DNA of 40,083 bases from Ruminococcus sp. Lineage in GTDB: Bacteria > Bacillota > Clostridia > Oscillospirales > Acutalibacteraceae. Position numbers and translations under genes: made by a program. Positions 1 through 9,665 of the stretch are shown piece after piece. The stretch is from the NCBI GenBank assembly GCA_017403985.1, contig JAFRDE010000026.1, positions 1-40,083 of the forward strand, given 5' to 3'. The number at the start of each line of letters is the position of its first letter. Position 1 is the first letter of the stretch. The notes under the pieces were generated by a model. It did not search any database and had not been told where the DNA came from. It was given only the letters and a program-made list of their open reading frames with translations.

Positions 1-3000
1 GAAGAACGGCTCGATGGAAATATTATCCGAAACGCTGTAGCCGAAGTTCGCCTGCGTGGACAGGATGGTCGGATAAGTGGAAGAGTTTCCTGCGCTATAG
101 CTGCTGCCGGTACCGTACTTGATCCAGCCGGCAAACTTATAGTCAGAATGACCGGAAGGCTTATTCGCGATGTACGATACGCCGAGGTCGACCTTTCTCG
201 CCCATGTACCGGTAACGGTTTCCACCGGTGATCCGAGCACACCGCTTTCATTATAAGCATAGACCGTTGTCGTATACGTTGTATCGGTGGTAGTGCCGGT
301 GAACTTCAGTTCATAAGGCGAGGAGTTATCAGCAGTGCCGATCGTGAAGTCGGTATTCTTGTTGAATACGGTGATATCGCTGATCTTCGCGAGCTTCTCA
401 GCTACGTCGGAAGATCTCTTGGAGATATTGAGGGTACCGCCTTCTGCCATCTCATCCTGATCAAGGTCGTAACCGGGCATCGAGTAAACTCTGGTGCTGT
501 TACGTCCGGGATAAGTAAAGGTGTAGGTGGCAGCCGCGCTGTAGAACGCGTAGTAGGTGATATCGGAGTTGAAGGACGGGGTGATCGTCAGGTTCTTATA
601 GTTGGAGTTGACTGGCACAAACTCGCCGTCTTCATTCTGCATATACCAACCGATGAACTTGTCGCTCGAGTTGGTAGCGGTAAAGGCGACTTTACCCTTT
701 GTCGCGCTGGACTTCTTAACAGACGCCATACTGTAATGGGTGTTGCTGAATTCGTCCACAAGATTCTCGCCCTTACCGGAATCCAGATCGCTATCGGAGA
801 CCGCTGCATAGTTTTCGCCGATCATGTTGTTGTCCATCGGCGTATAAACGCCGTCGGAGAGGATACCTACGCGAACTTTACCTTCGATCAGGGTGTTGAC
901 GCCGTCGGCGTACCACTGACCGGAGTAACGGATCGCCTCAGACCATGTGCCGGGGTTCTCGTACGCGATCTTGACCGCCTTGCCCGTGACAGGATAGTCG
1001 GCAGCGAGCAGCTTGGACGCGATGTAGGAAGTGACGTCTTCATCGTTCACGACAGCGTCGGTGTAGGAAGCGGAGAGGTAGGAACCGCTGAGAACTTCCG
1101 TATTGTTAACGCTGTATACCTTCCAGTTGATCGAATATGCACCGGTATAATCTTCGCCGCTGCGGGTGCCGTTCTCAAAATCATACGCACCGCTCGAAGA
1201 ATAAAGGTTGGTGTAGTAAGCGACGATACGATAAGTCTCGGTCGCGTTGTTGACCTTGTTGCCGTTGAGGTCGACACGGTTCTTACCGGAACGGTCGGTC
1301 AGGTAGCCGACGTCAGCCCAGTTGTCTACGCGATCCAAAGAGCCGGAACCGGCGGAATTGATCGTCGGGGCGGTCTTCATATCGCCGGACTTGAGCGCGA
1401 AGGTCAGGTCCATATCATCGGTATCGTAAATAATGCTGGTGCCGGTACCGTCTTTTTCATTGATATTATCAATGATAGAGATCGGCTCACGGTAGTCGTA
1501 GGTCTGGTAGATATGAGTGTTGTTAGCGGAATAATCAACATCGCTGACAGACTTGCTCTTATAGGTTGCGAGGAAGTTCGCGCCTGCACCGCTGCCGCCC
1601 CATCTTCTCGCATAGTTGTTGAAGGTGATGCCGGCGAGACCGTTATGGGTAAAGGTCAGAGGAGCGTAGAAGGAAGAGCCGTCATCAGAGGGGATCATCA
1701 GCTGACCGGGCCAGAAGCCGCTGTCGTAGCGGGTATCGGTACCCCATGAGTACATCGCGACCAAACCGCCCCAGTCGTCCTTATCGATCTCATCGGTACG
1801 GACGTAAACCATGTGGGTCTCTAAGCTTTGTGAGCTAATATAAGCGTCGGTAAATTTATAGACGGGTACGATGTAAAGCTTGGTGTTCTGCGGTACGGTG
1901 ACGTTGCCGGTATAAGTCGTGCTGTCGCCGGAGCCGGAGGTCGTGAACGGTCCCAATACCGCCTCGGACTTCTTCGTTTCGATGTTGTAGACAACGAAAG
2001 CCTGAAGCTCGACATGAGAGTCGTGCGGACACGCGTTGATCGTGATCGCACCGTTCTTCTTCTTGACTTTACAATCGTAGATCTTCTCGTATTTTCCGCC
2101 GTCGGCACTAGTACCGTAATAATTGTTTCTCGTGGTAATCTCAACATCGTCCGCGCCGGTGTTTCCGACTGTTTTGGCGTTGACCGTAGCAGTCGGCACA
2201 TTATACTTGCCGGTGGTCTCGGTTTTATCGGGATCAACTACGTCGATACCCTTGCCTTCGGAGACGTATGCCATCGACCACTGGTAGGTGGAGTTGACGG
2301 AGATACCGCCGTCGTATGCGTAGAAGTATACGGAAACGGGAGCGCCGTAGCCGTTCGCCTGATGATTCTTGTTGGAATCATGGTCGGACGCGGTATTGTC
2401 GATCAGCGACCAGTTATTGGTGTTGTTCTTGTAAACGAAAGCACCGTGGGAGCCGGCATTACCGCTATCATACTTATGACGACCGTAGAAGATATCATCA
2501 GCGTCGGTCGCATAGTCGCTGCCGGACCATGTCTTCCAAACAGTCAGGTTGCCGTCATCAGCGCCGCTGACGGTATCGTAGCAGCGGAACTGATACTCGC
2601 TGTTAGCCTTTACATTCTCGAAATCGTAGTAGTAGCGTCCCTTCTTAGTGGAATCACCGGGCTTGACATAGGTCGGATCGAAGTTCATCTTGATACGACC
2701 GGAGCTCCATGTCGCGGAACCCTCTATATTGCCGGTGCCGTCAAAGTTACCGCCGAGGTAGAGATCGCGGGTCGCAACCGCCATGATAACGGTGTTTTTC
2801 GTGGGCGTGTAGTTAAAGGTGGGCTTACCGGAGAGCTTCTTGTTATAGTTGACGGTGAAGCCGTCGCCGCTCTGCGTACCCTCGAACCAGCCGACGAAGC
2901 TGTAGTTGGGTCCGTAAGTGTTATTGCTGGGCGTGTAGGTATAGGTGATGGAATAGCCCTCTTCTACACCGGTACCTGCCTTATTTACGCCGCCCTTGAG

Positions 3001-6000
3001 GTATTTGTTATCGCCACTATGAGAGTCACTGTAAACATTTACGGTGTCGGCAGTGTTGTTGCCGGGATAGGTATACCATGTACCCTTAGAGGAGATATCA
3101 GCAGCAGTCGTATCGCCCTTCTTCGGGATCGCGGAGATCGTACCGATGCAAGTGGTAGCTGAGGTACTGCTATCATCACACTCGGTGATCATCGTCTTGT
3201 GCGCAGCTGCGTCGGCAACGACGATGTTACCCAGCTTCATGTTATAGGTTTCCTGTACTTCGATATCGACATACAGGTCATAAGCGGGCATGGTGTCATA
3301 CGGTGAAGCAGTTTTACCGATCGCGAAGGAGGTTCCTGCGCCGCCGGGCTGAGAAACAGTGATATCGGTGACGTCTACAAAGTTGTCGCCGACCTTCTTC
3401 TTGATGGTGTAGTTGCCGGTGAAGGAAAGGGTGGAGGTGGAAGATTCCTTCAGCGAAACGGTGATAGAGTTAGCGCCGGTGCCGCCGACCTGCTCGCCGT
3501 AGTAGTAGTAACCTTCATCGTTATAGCTGCCTGTTACATTGATCTTGCTCCAGTCGTCGCCGTTGATGATCAGACGATACTTATAGTCAAGCTCAAGGTC
3601 GATGTTGAGGTAGTTCTTCTTAGCATCCCATGTGACGGTATGAGCGTTCTGGTCGACTGTCGCGACATAGCCGCTCTGCTGCGCCGCGATCGTTGTAGCA
3701 GCAGCGCCGGAGTAGTAGTAATCGAATGCGCGCAGGGTGGTATTCGCCATATAGTCATAATCCCACGCGTCATCGCTCTCGGTACCCCAACCTTCTGCTT
3801 TGTATTCACGCAGCTTAAAGAGGTCGTCGTCTTCGCCCTGACAGGTATAACGTCTTTCATTGTTGTAGTAAATGCCTCGGATCGCATCGGAGGTAGCCAG
3901 ACCGGAATAATTCAGCTTGATCTGCTCGCCGGCGTAGGCAACGATCAGGTTACCTTCATAGTAGGAGCCGGATGCGCTGAGGATGTGGCGGGATGTGGGT
4001 GTTCCGCTATGCTCGCTCGCGTCGTCCTCACCGCGGTCGGAAGCGTTGGGAGCGGCGGCGTAGGTGAAGGTACGCTTGGATGCGCCGGTACCGACCTCGA
4101 TCTTACGAGGCGGCGAAGCGACGAAGGTGTAGCCGCTTGTGGTCTCCTGCCATGAGTTGTATACGTTGAAGTAGTAGACAGCCTTGAAGGATGCGCGGAA
4201 CTGATAAGAGGATGCGGATGCGTTGATGATGAACGTGTTGTTCTCCATCGTGGTGGTATTGTGAGTAGCGGCAGCCGCGGTGGGAGCAGTCTCGACAGTG
4301 TTCCATGTAGTACCGCCGTCGGTGGAAACCTCGATCTTCTCTACCATGTAGTCGCAGTCGTCATGATAGTGCTTGTCGCCGGACATTCTGTGAGCGTTGG
4401 CGGTGATGGTGATCTCGTCGCCATACTCGAAATTGCCGCCGTTCTCATCGATGATGGTGATGGTACCGCCGGTGGTGCCGGTGGTATAGCCGGTGCCGTC
4501 GTTATCATACTGAGCGGAGCCTGTGACGGTGTAGCTCAGCTTCTTGAAGGCAACGGTGATGGCGCTCGGGGAGGTCTTGTCGCCTTCGGCTACATTCGAC
4601 TTACCGGTAATGGTGACAGCGCCGGTGGTAGCGGAGGTATCGACGGTATAGTATTTATCCAGATTGGTGGAATTCTCGTAGTCGATCATGTAACCGGTGT
4701 TGGGGGTCACGGTGATCGTGGTGGGCGCGTTGTTCCAGACAACGTCCTCGCCGGTGAAGTTGGCGTTATTCACCTTGACGGTGCCGTCGCCAGAAGGTGT
4801 GATCGAAGTGGTGTAGTACTTATCGAACAGCGCGTATACAGTGGTGTCCGCACGAACAGTGATCTCCTTTGCGGAGGTGGTGAACTCGTTGGAGCCGGTG
4901 CCTACGCGCCAACCAACGTGCTTGTAGCCGGAGGACGGAACTGCGGTGAAGGTCACGGTGGTGCCGTGGGCGACAGAGCCGCCGGAGGTTACCGCAGGAG
5001 AGGTGGTGATGGTACCGCCCTCGCCGTCGTGAGAGTCATAATCGCTGTGATCGTAAGAAGCCTTTGCGCTGTAGGCGACGGTCTTGTCGTCAGCGGTGAC
5101 GGTGATCGTCGCGGTGTCGGTGGAACCGATCAAAGGCAAGGTAGTATCGCTGTAGGTCAGGTTCCAATTGGTCGGATTTGCAGCAAACGCCTTAACGGTC
5201 ACTACAGAGGTACCCGCGTCTACGGGATGTACGGTAGTGGAAGGAGTGGTATTAGTATCTGCGGTTACGGTCGCAACAGAAGTAGTATCAGAAGACCAGT
5301 TGTACTCGCCGACAGCATTCTGGGTAACGTTGGTAGCGGTCAGGGTGTAGTCGGTACCGAGCGGAGTAGTAGCATCGCTGATGGTTACCTGAGGAATTGT
5401 GATCGGATTATTATATGTACCCGCTGCACGATCTTTCACTCCACCACCATCACCAGATATATAATAACCGGTGGATTTTGTGGTAACATTTCCGGTTTGT
5501 GTCGACCAGCTTGTATCTTTTGAGAAAATAACGTAGCTGAAGCTATTCCATTCAGCGATCGGCATTCTATATGCAAATACGGTTTGATTACTTTCATTCT
5601 TACCGATATTTGTCATCTGATATAAGCCCTTACCGTTATAATAGATATAAGCGCTGCCCCATGAATAGGTATCAGTAAAGACGATCAGCTTATAATCTTC
5701 CGCCTCAGAGACGTTAACCGTGAAGGTCATGCTCGCCTCGATGCCGGTGCCGACCAGGGAGCCGGTGACGTCTGCGCCGGTAGCGGCGATCTCGAGCTTG
5801 CTCTTGAGGTAGCCGGGCGTATTGGAGCCTACGCCGCCCCCCTTGGAGGCGGTGACGGTGATGGTCGCGGTACCCTTGGCGACGGGAACGACGGTCAGGG
5901 TGCCGGAGGACTCGGATACGGTCGCGACAGAAGTGTTGGAGGAAGAAACGGTGTACGCGCCGCTGAAGTTGTTGGAGAGAGCCTTGCTGTAGTCGGTGCC

Positions 6001-8736
6001 GACAGTGAGGTACTTGACGCTCAAGTCATCGGTATCGACGACAGTGACCGAGGGAGCCTCAACGGTGACGGTCGCGGTGCCGGTGTCGGACCATGTGCCG
6101 AGAGTCGCGGTCACGGTGATCGTGGCTGTGCCCGCGGCAACGCCGGTGACAACGCCCGCGTTGGTGACGGTCGCCTTAGAGGTATCGGAGGAAGAATAGG
6201 TGTAGGTCGGGGTGCCGGTGACGTTCGTCACAGAGGGAGTGAGCGTCTTGGTATCGCCGACTGCTACGGTAGCGCCGGTCAGGGAAACGACAGGCGTATT
6301 GACCGTGAGAGTCTGGGTCGCGGTCTTGGAGTAGCTCTCGTTATAAGTCGCTGTTACGGTCACGGTCACGGTACCGGGCGTCTTCGCAGTCAGGGTAGAA
6401 CCATCGACGGTAGCGGTGCCGGTGCCGTTGTTAACAGACCATGTATAGGTCGGGGTCGTCGTCGCCCCGGAGGAAGTCGCGGTGAGCGATACGGTAGCGC
6501 CTACGTTCGCTGTAGAAGCGGAGGAAATCGCTACGGTAGGCTCGGTAACGGTAACGGTATAAGAAGCAGTCTTTGTAGTAGTCTGACCGCCACAGGTAAC
6601 GGTATAAGTAGCGGTGATCGTAGAGGTGCCGGGCTTATTACCGGTTACTTTACCTGCGCTCGTAACAGAAGCTACAGTAGTATCGGAGCTTGCGTAGGTA
6701 ACTTCGCCGGTTGCCGCGGCGCCGATATTTTCACCGGTAGCAGTACGAGTCACAGAGCCGCCGACGTTGATACTGGCGGCAGTTGTCGTCATGGAGATAG
6801 TAGGCGAACTGTAAGTGTTCTGGAATGTTGTGCTCGCCTTTTCTACGCCGTTATATCTGAAGCTGGCGGTAACAAGGCATGAACCCTCTTTCTGTCGGGT
6901 AATGCTGTTTCCGTCAATAGCGAGAATATCTGAATCAGCTGCGGTATATACAACTGTCCATCCGTCGCCGGTCGAACTCGGATTTGTCAGAGTAGGCGTG
7001 ATCGAATAGGTATCGCCAATCTTTTTGTTGCTCTGATCAGTTACGGAGATCGTAGGTTTGTTAACCGTAACAGAGAGTGTCGCCGAACCGCCCTCAGTAC
7101 AGCTGACGGTGATCGTAGCGGTACCGTCAGCTACACCAGTGACGGTAACTTTACCGGTGGAAGAATTGTAGGAAGCTGTTGCCACAGCACTACTGCTCGA
7201 TGAAGCAGAAATTGTACCACCGCTGTGGTAAGCGTTCGGTGTGACCGTAATGTTATCGGTTGCGCCGATGTTCAGTGTGGTAGAAGACTTGCTGAGTGTA
7301 AGACCGCAGGTACCCGCGTCTTCATATTCAACGGTGATCGTTTTAGCCGATGTGATAGAGGTACTGCCTAATGTAGCGGTCTCAGTACCTACGTCGGACC
7401 ATGTGCCGATACCGCTGATCGACTTGACAACCTTGCCGGTAGGAGCGGTGACCGAGAAGGTATGGCTGCCGTGGGTAACAGCATAGCCACTGGAGCGTGT
7501 CGTACCATCGATCTTCATCGTACCGGAGCCGCCTGTTTCAGACAAAGTGATAGCGTAGGTGTTCTGTGTCCAGTGCGGATAGAGGGTCACATCGGCATCG
7601 GTCGTGTAAGAACCGCCGAGATTGTACGCTTTCGCGCCGCCGTCGGTGGTCGACCAACCGTCCTGCGTATAGCCGGTACGGGTGAAGGTGTTGCTCGACA
7701 GAGTAGCGTTGGTGCCGTGGGTCTTTGTAGTAGAAGCAACCGTACCGGTACCGTTTGCGCCCTTGTTATAGGTGATGGTGTAGGTCTTCAAAGAGAATCG
7801 CGCGTATACGCTCTTTGTGCCGAAAACATAATAATTATAAGAAGCAGAGCTACTGATCAAGTTGCCGCCGGTAGCAGCATCATAGTAGCCGTCAAATTTA
7901 TAGCCGGTTTTCGGAGTAGCAGTCATAGAGACTTTAGTACCCTCAACAGCGCCGCCGTACTGCTCATGCGCGCCGGAATCAGAGCTGTTGATGGTGATAG
8001 AGCTACTCGCAATAGCGGAGGAACCGTTGAAAGAGGAGCCGTTCACATAGTAGCAAGTAGCATCTACAGAACCGCCAGCCGCACTGGATGTACCGCCGGT
8101 ATAGATGTAGAAATCCTGATTCTTCTTGAGAACGTCTCTGTTAGTGCCGTTATAAGAACCACTCATGGTGTTGTTATTGGAGGCGGTATTGTTCGTAGCA
8201 TTGGAGGGTGAGAACAAATACGCACCGGAACTATTAGTAGCACCGTAGTTTAAAGGAGCTGTATAATGATGGGCAGAATTAAGATAGAAGTCGTCAGTAC
8301 CCCAATCGGTATCATTCGCTGTAAAGGCGATGTATTCAGCGTTGTCCCAACCGGAATGATTAGCACTAACCCATGCATGGTACAATCTACTGTTAGAGGT
8401 CGTACCGGCTACTGTCATAGTTCCTAAGAGGAATGCATATTTCGTGCCGGATGACGCAGATGAAGTCTGTACTGCCCACGCTTGAACATGGGAGTAAGAC
8501 GATAAGCTCCATCCATCAGGAACGCGGAAGAAAATATTGGCGTTCCAGTTAGTTCCTTTACCGCCGGTCTCAGCCGCGTCGACTTCCGCGCCTTCATCAG
8601 CTACGTCAGCCTCTGCGCCGGTGTCGGCGTTGTCTACGACAGCCGCGACAGAGCTCACCACTGTGCCGAAGAGCATCAGCAACGCCAGTACGAGAGCCGT
8701 AGAGGCTTTGAGGATAAACGAACATTTTGATTTCAT
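1..8736 (-). CDS. Giant secreted modular surface protein (Big_2/InlB-like/starch-binding-like modules), 3' end outside window
   Basis: The frame is open from ATG at 8736 to the left edge: 2912 codons with no stop, so the protein is longer still. The start follows an AGGGAGG ribosome site at 8743-8750. Residues 1-32 form a Sec signal peptide (basic start, hydrophobic core, SVAA end), followed by an Ala/Asp/Glu-rich stretch. At about 61-200 is an aromatic, Ser/Asn-rich module. At 210-395 are InlB-B/bacterial-repeat-like units (GYKFDGYYD, GYTQDGWSTTDGG, LYPHWTQ). At about 475-980 are several Big_2-type Ig domains with the xVATVTxxGxVTG and GTATITVTA signatures. A second carbohydrate-module-like segment lies at about 995-1100. 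Further repeats follow, then segments at about 1990-2150 and 2290-2425, the last with W2342-P-G as in CBM26-type starch-binding modules. No catalytic domain was recognised. The likely role is adhesion or polysaccharide (perhaps starch) capture at the cell surface. The domain family names are by eye, and a C-terminal anchor would lie outside the window. Confidence 0.85.
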   Translation of the reverse strand, partial: MKSKCSFILKASTALVLALLMLFGTVVSSVAAVVDNADTGAEADVADEGAEVDAAETGGKGTNWNANIFFRVPDGWSLSSYSHVQAWAVQTSSASSGTKYAFLLGTMTVAGTTSNSRLYHAWVSANHSGWDNAEYIAFTANDTDWGTDDFYLNSAHHYTAPLNYGATNSSGAYLFSPSNATNNTASNNNTMSGSYNGTNRDVLKKNQDFYIYTGGTSSAAGGSVDATCYYVNGSSFNGSSAIASSSITINSSDSGAHEQYGGAVEGTKVSMTATPKTGYKFDGYYDAATGGNLISSSASYNYYVFGTKSVYARFSLKTYTITYNKGANGTGTVASTTKTHGTNATLSSNTFTRTGYTQDGWSTTDGGAKAYNLGGSYTTDADVTLYPHWTQNTYAITLSETGGSGTMKIDGTTRSSGYAVTHGSHTFSVTAPTGKVVKSISGIGTWSDVGTETATLGSTSITSAKTITVEYEDAGTCGLTLSKSSTTLNIGATDNITVTPNAYHSGGTISASSSSSAVATASYNSSTGKVTVTGVADGTATITVSCTEGGSATLSVTVNKPTISVTDQSNKKIGDTYSITPTLTNPSSTGDGWTVVYTAADSDILAIDGNSITRQKEGSCLVTASFRYNGVEKASTTFQNTYSSPTISMTTTAASINVGGSVTRTATGENIGAAATGEVTYASSDTTVASVTSAGKVTGNKPGTSTITATYTVTCGGQTTTKTASYTVTVTEPTVAISSASTANVGATVSLTATSSGATTTPTYTWSVNNGTGTATVDGSTLTAKTPGTVTVTVTATYNESYSKTATQTLTVNTPVVSLTGATVAVGDTKTLTPSVTNVTGTPTYTYSSSDTSKATVTNAGVVTGVAAGTATITVTATLGTWSDTGTATVTVEAPSVTVVDTDDLSVKYLTVGTDYSKALSNNFSGAYTVSSSNTSVATVSESSGTLTVVPVAKGTATITVTASKGGGVGSNTPGYLKSKLEIAATGADVTGSLVGTGIEASMTFTVNVSEAEDYKLIVFTDTYSWGSAYIYYNGKGLYQMTNIGKNESNQTVFAYRMPIAEWNSFSYVIFSKDTSWSTQTGNVTTKSTGYYISGDGGGVKDRAAGTYNNPITIPQVTISDATTPLGTDYTLTATNVTQNAVGEYNWSSDTTSVATVTADTNTTPSTTVHPVDAGTSVVTVKAFAANPTNWNLTYSDTTLPLIGSTDTATITVTADDKTVAYSAKASYDHSDYDSHDGEGGTITTSPAVTSGGSVAHGTTVTFTAVPSSGYKHVGWRVGTGSNEFTTSAKEITVRADTTVYALFDKYYTTSITPSGDGTVKVNNANFTGEDVVWNNAPTTITVTPNTGYMIDYENSTNLDKYYTVDTSATTGAVTITGKSNVAEGDKTSPSAITVAFKKLSYTVTGSAQYDNDGTGYTTGTTGGTITIIDENGGNFEYGDEITITANAHRMSGDKHYHDDCDYMVEKIEVSTDGGTTWNTVETAPTAAAATHNTTTMENNTFIINASASSYQFRASFKAVYYFNVYNSWQETTSGYTFVASPPRKIEVGTGASKRTFTYAAAPNASDRGEDDASEHSGTPTSRHILSASGSYYEGNLIVAYAGEQIKLNYSGLATSDAIRGIYYNNERRYTCQGEDDDLFKLREYKAEGWGTESDDAWDYDYMANTTLRAFDYYYSGAAATTIAAQQSGYVATVDQNAHTVTWDAKKNYLNIDLELDYKYRLIINGDDWSKINVTGSYNDEGYYYYGEQVGGTGANSITVSLKESSTSTLSFTGNYTIKKKVGDNFVDVTDITVSQPGGAGTSFAIGKTASPYDTMPAYDLYVDIEVQETYNMKLGNIVVADAAAHKTMITECDDSSTSATTCIGTISAIPKKGDTTAADISSKGTWYTYPGNNTADTVNVYSDSHSGDNKYLKGGVNKAGTGVEEGYSITYTYTPSNNTYGPNYSFVGWFEGTQSGDGFTVNYNKKLSGKPTFNYTPTKNTVIMAVATRDLYLGGNFDGTGNIEGSATWSSGRIKMNFDPTYVKPGDSTKKGRYYYDFENVKANSEYQFRCYDTVSGADDGNLTVWKTWSGSDYATDADDIFYGRHKYDSGNAGSHGAFVYKNNTNNWSLIDNTASDHDSNKNHQANGYGAPVSVYFYAYDGGISVNSTYQWSMAYVSEGKGIDVVDPDKTETTGKYNVPTATVNAKTVGNTGADDVEITTRNNYYGTSADGGKYEKIYDCKVKKKNGAITINACPHDSHVELQAFVVYNIETKKSEAVLGPFTTSGSGDSTTYTGNVTVPQNTKLYIVPVYKFTDAYISSQSLETHMVYVRTDEIDKDDWGGLVAMYSWGTDTRYDSGFWPGQLMIPSDDGSSFYAPLTFTHNGLAGITFNNYARRWGGSGAGANFLATYKSKSVSDVDYSANNTHIYQTYDYREPISIIDNINEKDGTGTSIIYDTDDMDLTFALKSGDMKTAPTINSAGSGSLDRVDNWADVGYLTDRSGKNRVDLNGNKVNNATETYRIVAYYTNLYSSSGAYDFENGTRSGEDYTGAYSINWKVYSVNNTEVLSGSYLSASYTDAVVNDEDVTSYIASKLLAADYPVTGKAVKIAYENPGTWSEAIRYSGQWYADGVNTLIEGKVRVGILSDGVYTPMDNNMIGENYAAVSDSDLDSGKGENLVDEFSNTHYSMASVKKSSATKGKVAFTATNSSDKFIGWYMQNEDGEFVPVNSNYKNLTITPSFNSDITYYAFYSAAATYTFTYPGRNSTRVYSMPGYDLDQDEMAEGGTLNISKRSSDVAEKLAKISDITVFNKNTDFTIGTADNSSPYELKFTGTTTDTTYTTTVYAYNESGVLGSPVETVTGTWARKVDLGVSYIANKPSGHSDYKFAGWIKYGTGSSYSAGNSSTYPTILSTQANFGYSVSDNISIEPFF

Positions 8737-8758
8737 AAGGTTTCCTCCCTTTGCAGTT

Positions 8759-8829
8759 GTCATTGCGAGAGGAAAGGTTCCGCTCCTCTTTGTGGGATTG
8801 CCGCGGCTCCGACGGAGCCTCGCAATGAC
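8759..8829 (+). repeat. Family A palindromic element, copy 1
   Basis: This 71-bp element has perfect 11-bp terminal inverted repeats, GTCATTGCGAG and CTCGCAATGAC. Inside are the family core TCTTTGTGGGATTGCC and a GGCTCC/GGAGCC hairpin. It sits in the 5' untranslated leader of the giant gene, directly upstream of its ribosome site. Confidence 0.85.
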
Positions 8830-9037
8830 AGCTAAGTTTGTTATTTTGCGATCTATTTAAATCCTATATTTAATTAGGAATTAAGAGATAGGAAATAGGA
8901 ATTAGGTAACCACTGATCTTGACCGCCTTCCCATCAGGGGGAAGGCTTATTGGCGAAACGCCGAAAATTTGTGCAAACCCACTCGGAATATCCACAAAAG
9001 GGCATAGTTACCCTTTATCCCTATTATACATATTAGA

Positions 9038-9066
9038 ATTATAGCAAAAAACAAGAAGTTAGTCAA
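9038..9066 (-). promoter_or_regulatory. SigA promoter for the giant surface protein gene
   Basis: On the minus strand, TTGACT (9066-9061) is separated by 17 bp from TATAAT (9043-9038). Transcription would start near 9031, giving a leader of about 295 nt before the ATG at 8736, unusually long for an ordinary gene. Confidence 0.75.
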
Positions 9067-9170
9067 GAAATAGATACCGTATTTTAATAATAATTTTATA
9101 TTTTGTACAAAACGTATAGTTTATTGTTGGTATTTCGTACAATACCACAAGATATTGAGGATGATAAGAA

Positions 9171-9194
9171 AAAGGCTCCCCGAAGGAAGCCTTT
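9171..9194 (-). terminator. Rho-independent terminator of rpsF-ssb-rpsR
   Basis: On the minus strand AAAGGCTTCC pairs with GGGGAGCCTTT around a TTC loop and is followed by a run of T (TTTTTC). It lies about 90 bp after the rpsR stop. Confidence 0.75.
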
Positions 9195-9223
9195 CAAACG
9201 CATCGTTCAGAGGATCGGCAAAG

Positions 9224-9279
9224 CAACCCTCCGCCCCGTGACACGCGTGTCCGGGGCACCTCCCTTAGGAAAGGGAGGC
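9224..9279 (-). repeat. Family B palindromic element, copy 1
   Basis: Read on the minus strand it is GCCTCCCTTTCCTAAGGGAGG, then a GC-rich second hairpin (CCCCGGACACGCGTGTCACGGGG), ending GGAGGGTTG. It begins 5 bp after the rpsR stop codon. Confidence 0.8.
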
Positions 9280-9284
9280 TGTTA

Positions 9285-9518
9285 TCAGTCAGATGTGTAA
9301 GGTAAAAGAGCCAGCTGGCGCGCGCGCTTGATCGCGGTAGTCAGGGCGCGCTGGTGAGCGGCACAGGTACCGGTAACGCGGCGGGGCAGGATCTTGGCGC
9401 GCTCGCTCATGTAGCGGCGCAGACGAGCGATATCTTTGTAATCGATATACTCGACCTTATCTACACAGAAACCGCATACCTTACGGCGGCGTCTGTTACC
9501 CATAGGTCTGTCAGCCAT
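9285..9518 (-). CDS. rpsR: 30S ribosomal protein S18
   Basis: This 77-residue protein is a component of the small-subunit platform, where it pairs with S6 (encoded two genes upstream). It shows the S18 features in order: a basic N-terminus, CGFC, the [22 protein letters not shown] block, and [22 protein letters not shown] before a LALLPYT end. Length is normal for the family. Three cysteines (two in CGFC, one in GTC) hint at a form descended from zinc-binding S18. The start has a good AAAGGAGAA ribosome site. It is the last gene of rpsF-ssb-rpsR, but a 147-bp gap with a family A repeat separates it from ssb, which is wide for this operon. Confidence 0.98.
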   Translation of the reverse strand: MADRPMGNRRRRKVCGFCVDKVEYIDYKDIARLRRYMSERAKILPRRVTGTCAAHQRALTTAIKRARQLALLPYTSD

Positions 9519-9552
9519 GTTGGGTTCTCCTTTCGTTTAATAGAGATATCCG

Positions 9553-9655
9553 GTCATTCCGAGGAGGACGCAAGTCCGACGTGGGAATCCCCTTGTCAGA
9601 GAAGCTGTACTCCTCTTTGTGGGATTGCCACACCCCTGAAGGGGTTCGCAATGAC
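9553..9655 (+). repeat. Family A palindromic element, copy 2
   Basis: This 103-bp copy has ends GTCATTCCGAG and TTCGCAATGAC, the core TCTTTGTGGGATTGCCAC, and an internal CCCCTGAAGGGG hairpin. It lies between ssb and rpsR, inside a ribosomal protein operon. Confidence 0.85.
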
Positions 9656-9665
9656 ATATTATTGT

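Larger units (their letters stand above)
8737..9284. other. Intergenic leader region between giant gene and rpsR
   Basis: This 548-bp stretch has no credible gene. From right to left it holds a family B repeat (9224-9279), the rpsR operon terminator (9171-9194), and an AT-rich segment with a TTGTAC/GTACAA pair. Then come the giant gene's promoter (9038-9066) and a roughly 295-nt untranslated leader. The leader contains small hairpins (AAAGGG/CCCTTT near 9000, GGCG/CGCC near 8955, GCCTTCCC/GGGAAGGC at about 8923-8946), a degenerate AATTAGGAAT-like stretch (8870-8908) and a family A repeat (8759-8829). I could not match the leader to a known riboswitch. Confidence 0.6.

Noticed and set aside
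736-5523. Long plus-strand open frames (337, 382 and 420 codons at 736-1749, 2014-3162 and 4261-5523)
   Set aside because: They lie antisense to the giant gene, whose minus-strand frame is continuous with a signal peptide and recognisable domains. The plus frames have no ribosome sites and Val/Ile/Gly-rich, domain-free translations that follow from the Thr/Ser/Ala-rich coding on the other strand.
8537-8860. Plus-strand frame of 107 codons
   Set aside because: It runs antisense through the signal peptide of the giant gene and then through a family A repeat.
8840-9035. Known riboswitch in the leader of the giant gene
   Set aside because: The leader has hairpins, but I could not match the conserved core of c-di-GMP, cobalamin, fluoride, ZTP or guanidine riboswitches by eye.
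9103-9300. Plus-strand 65-codon frame
   Set aside because: It spans the rpsR operon terminator and a family B repeat, and no ribosome site is present.
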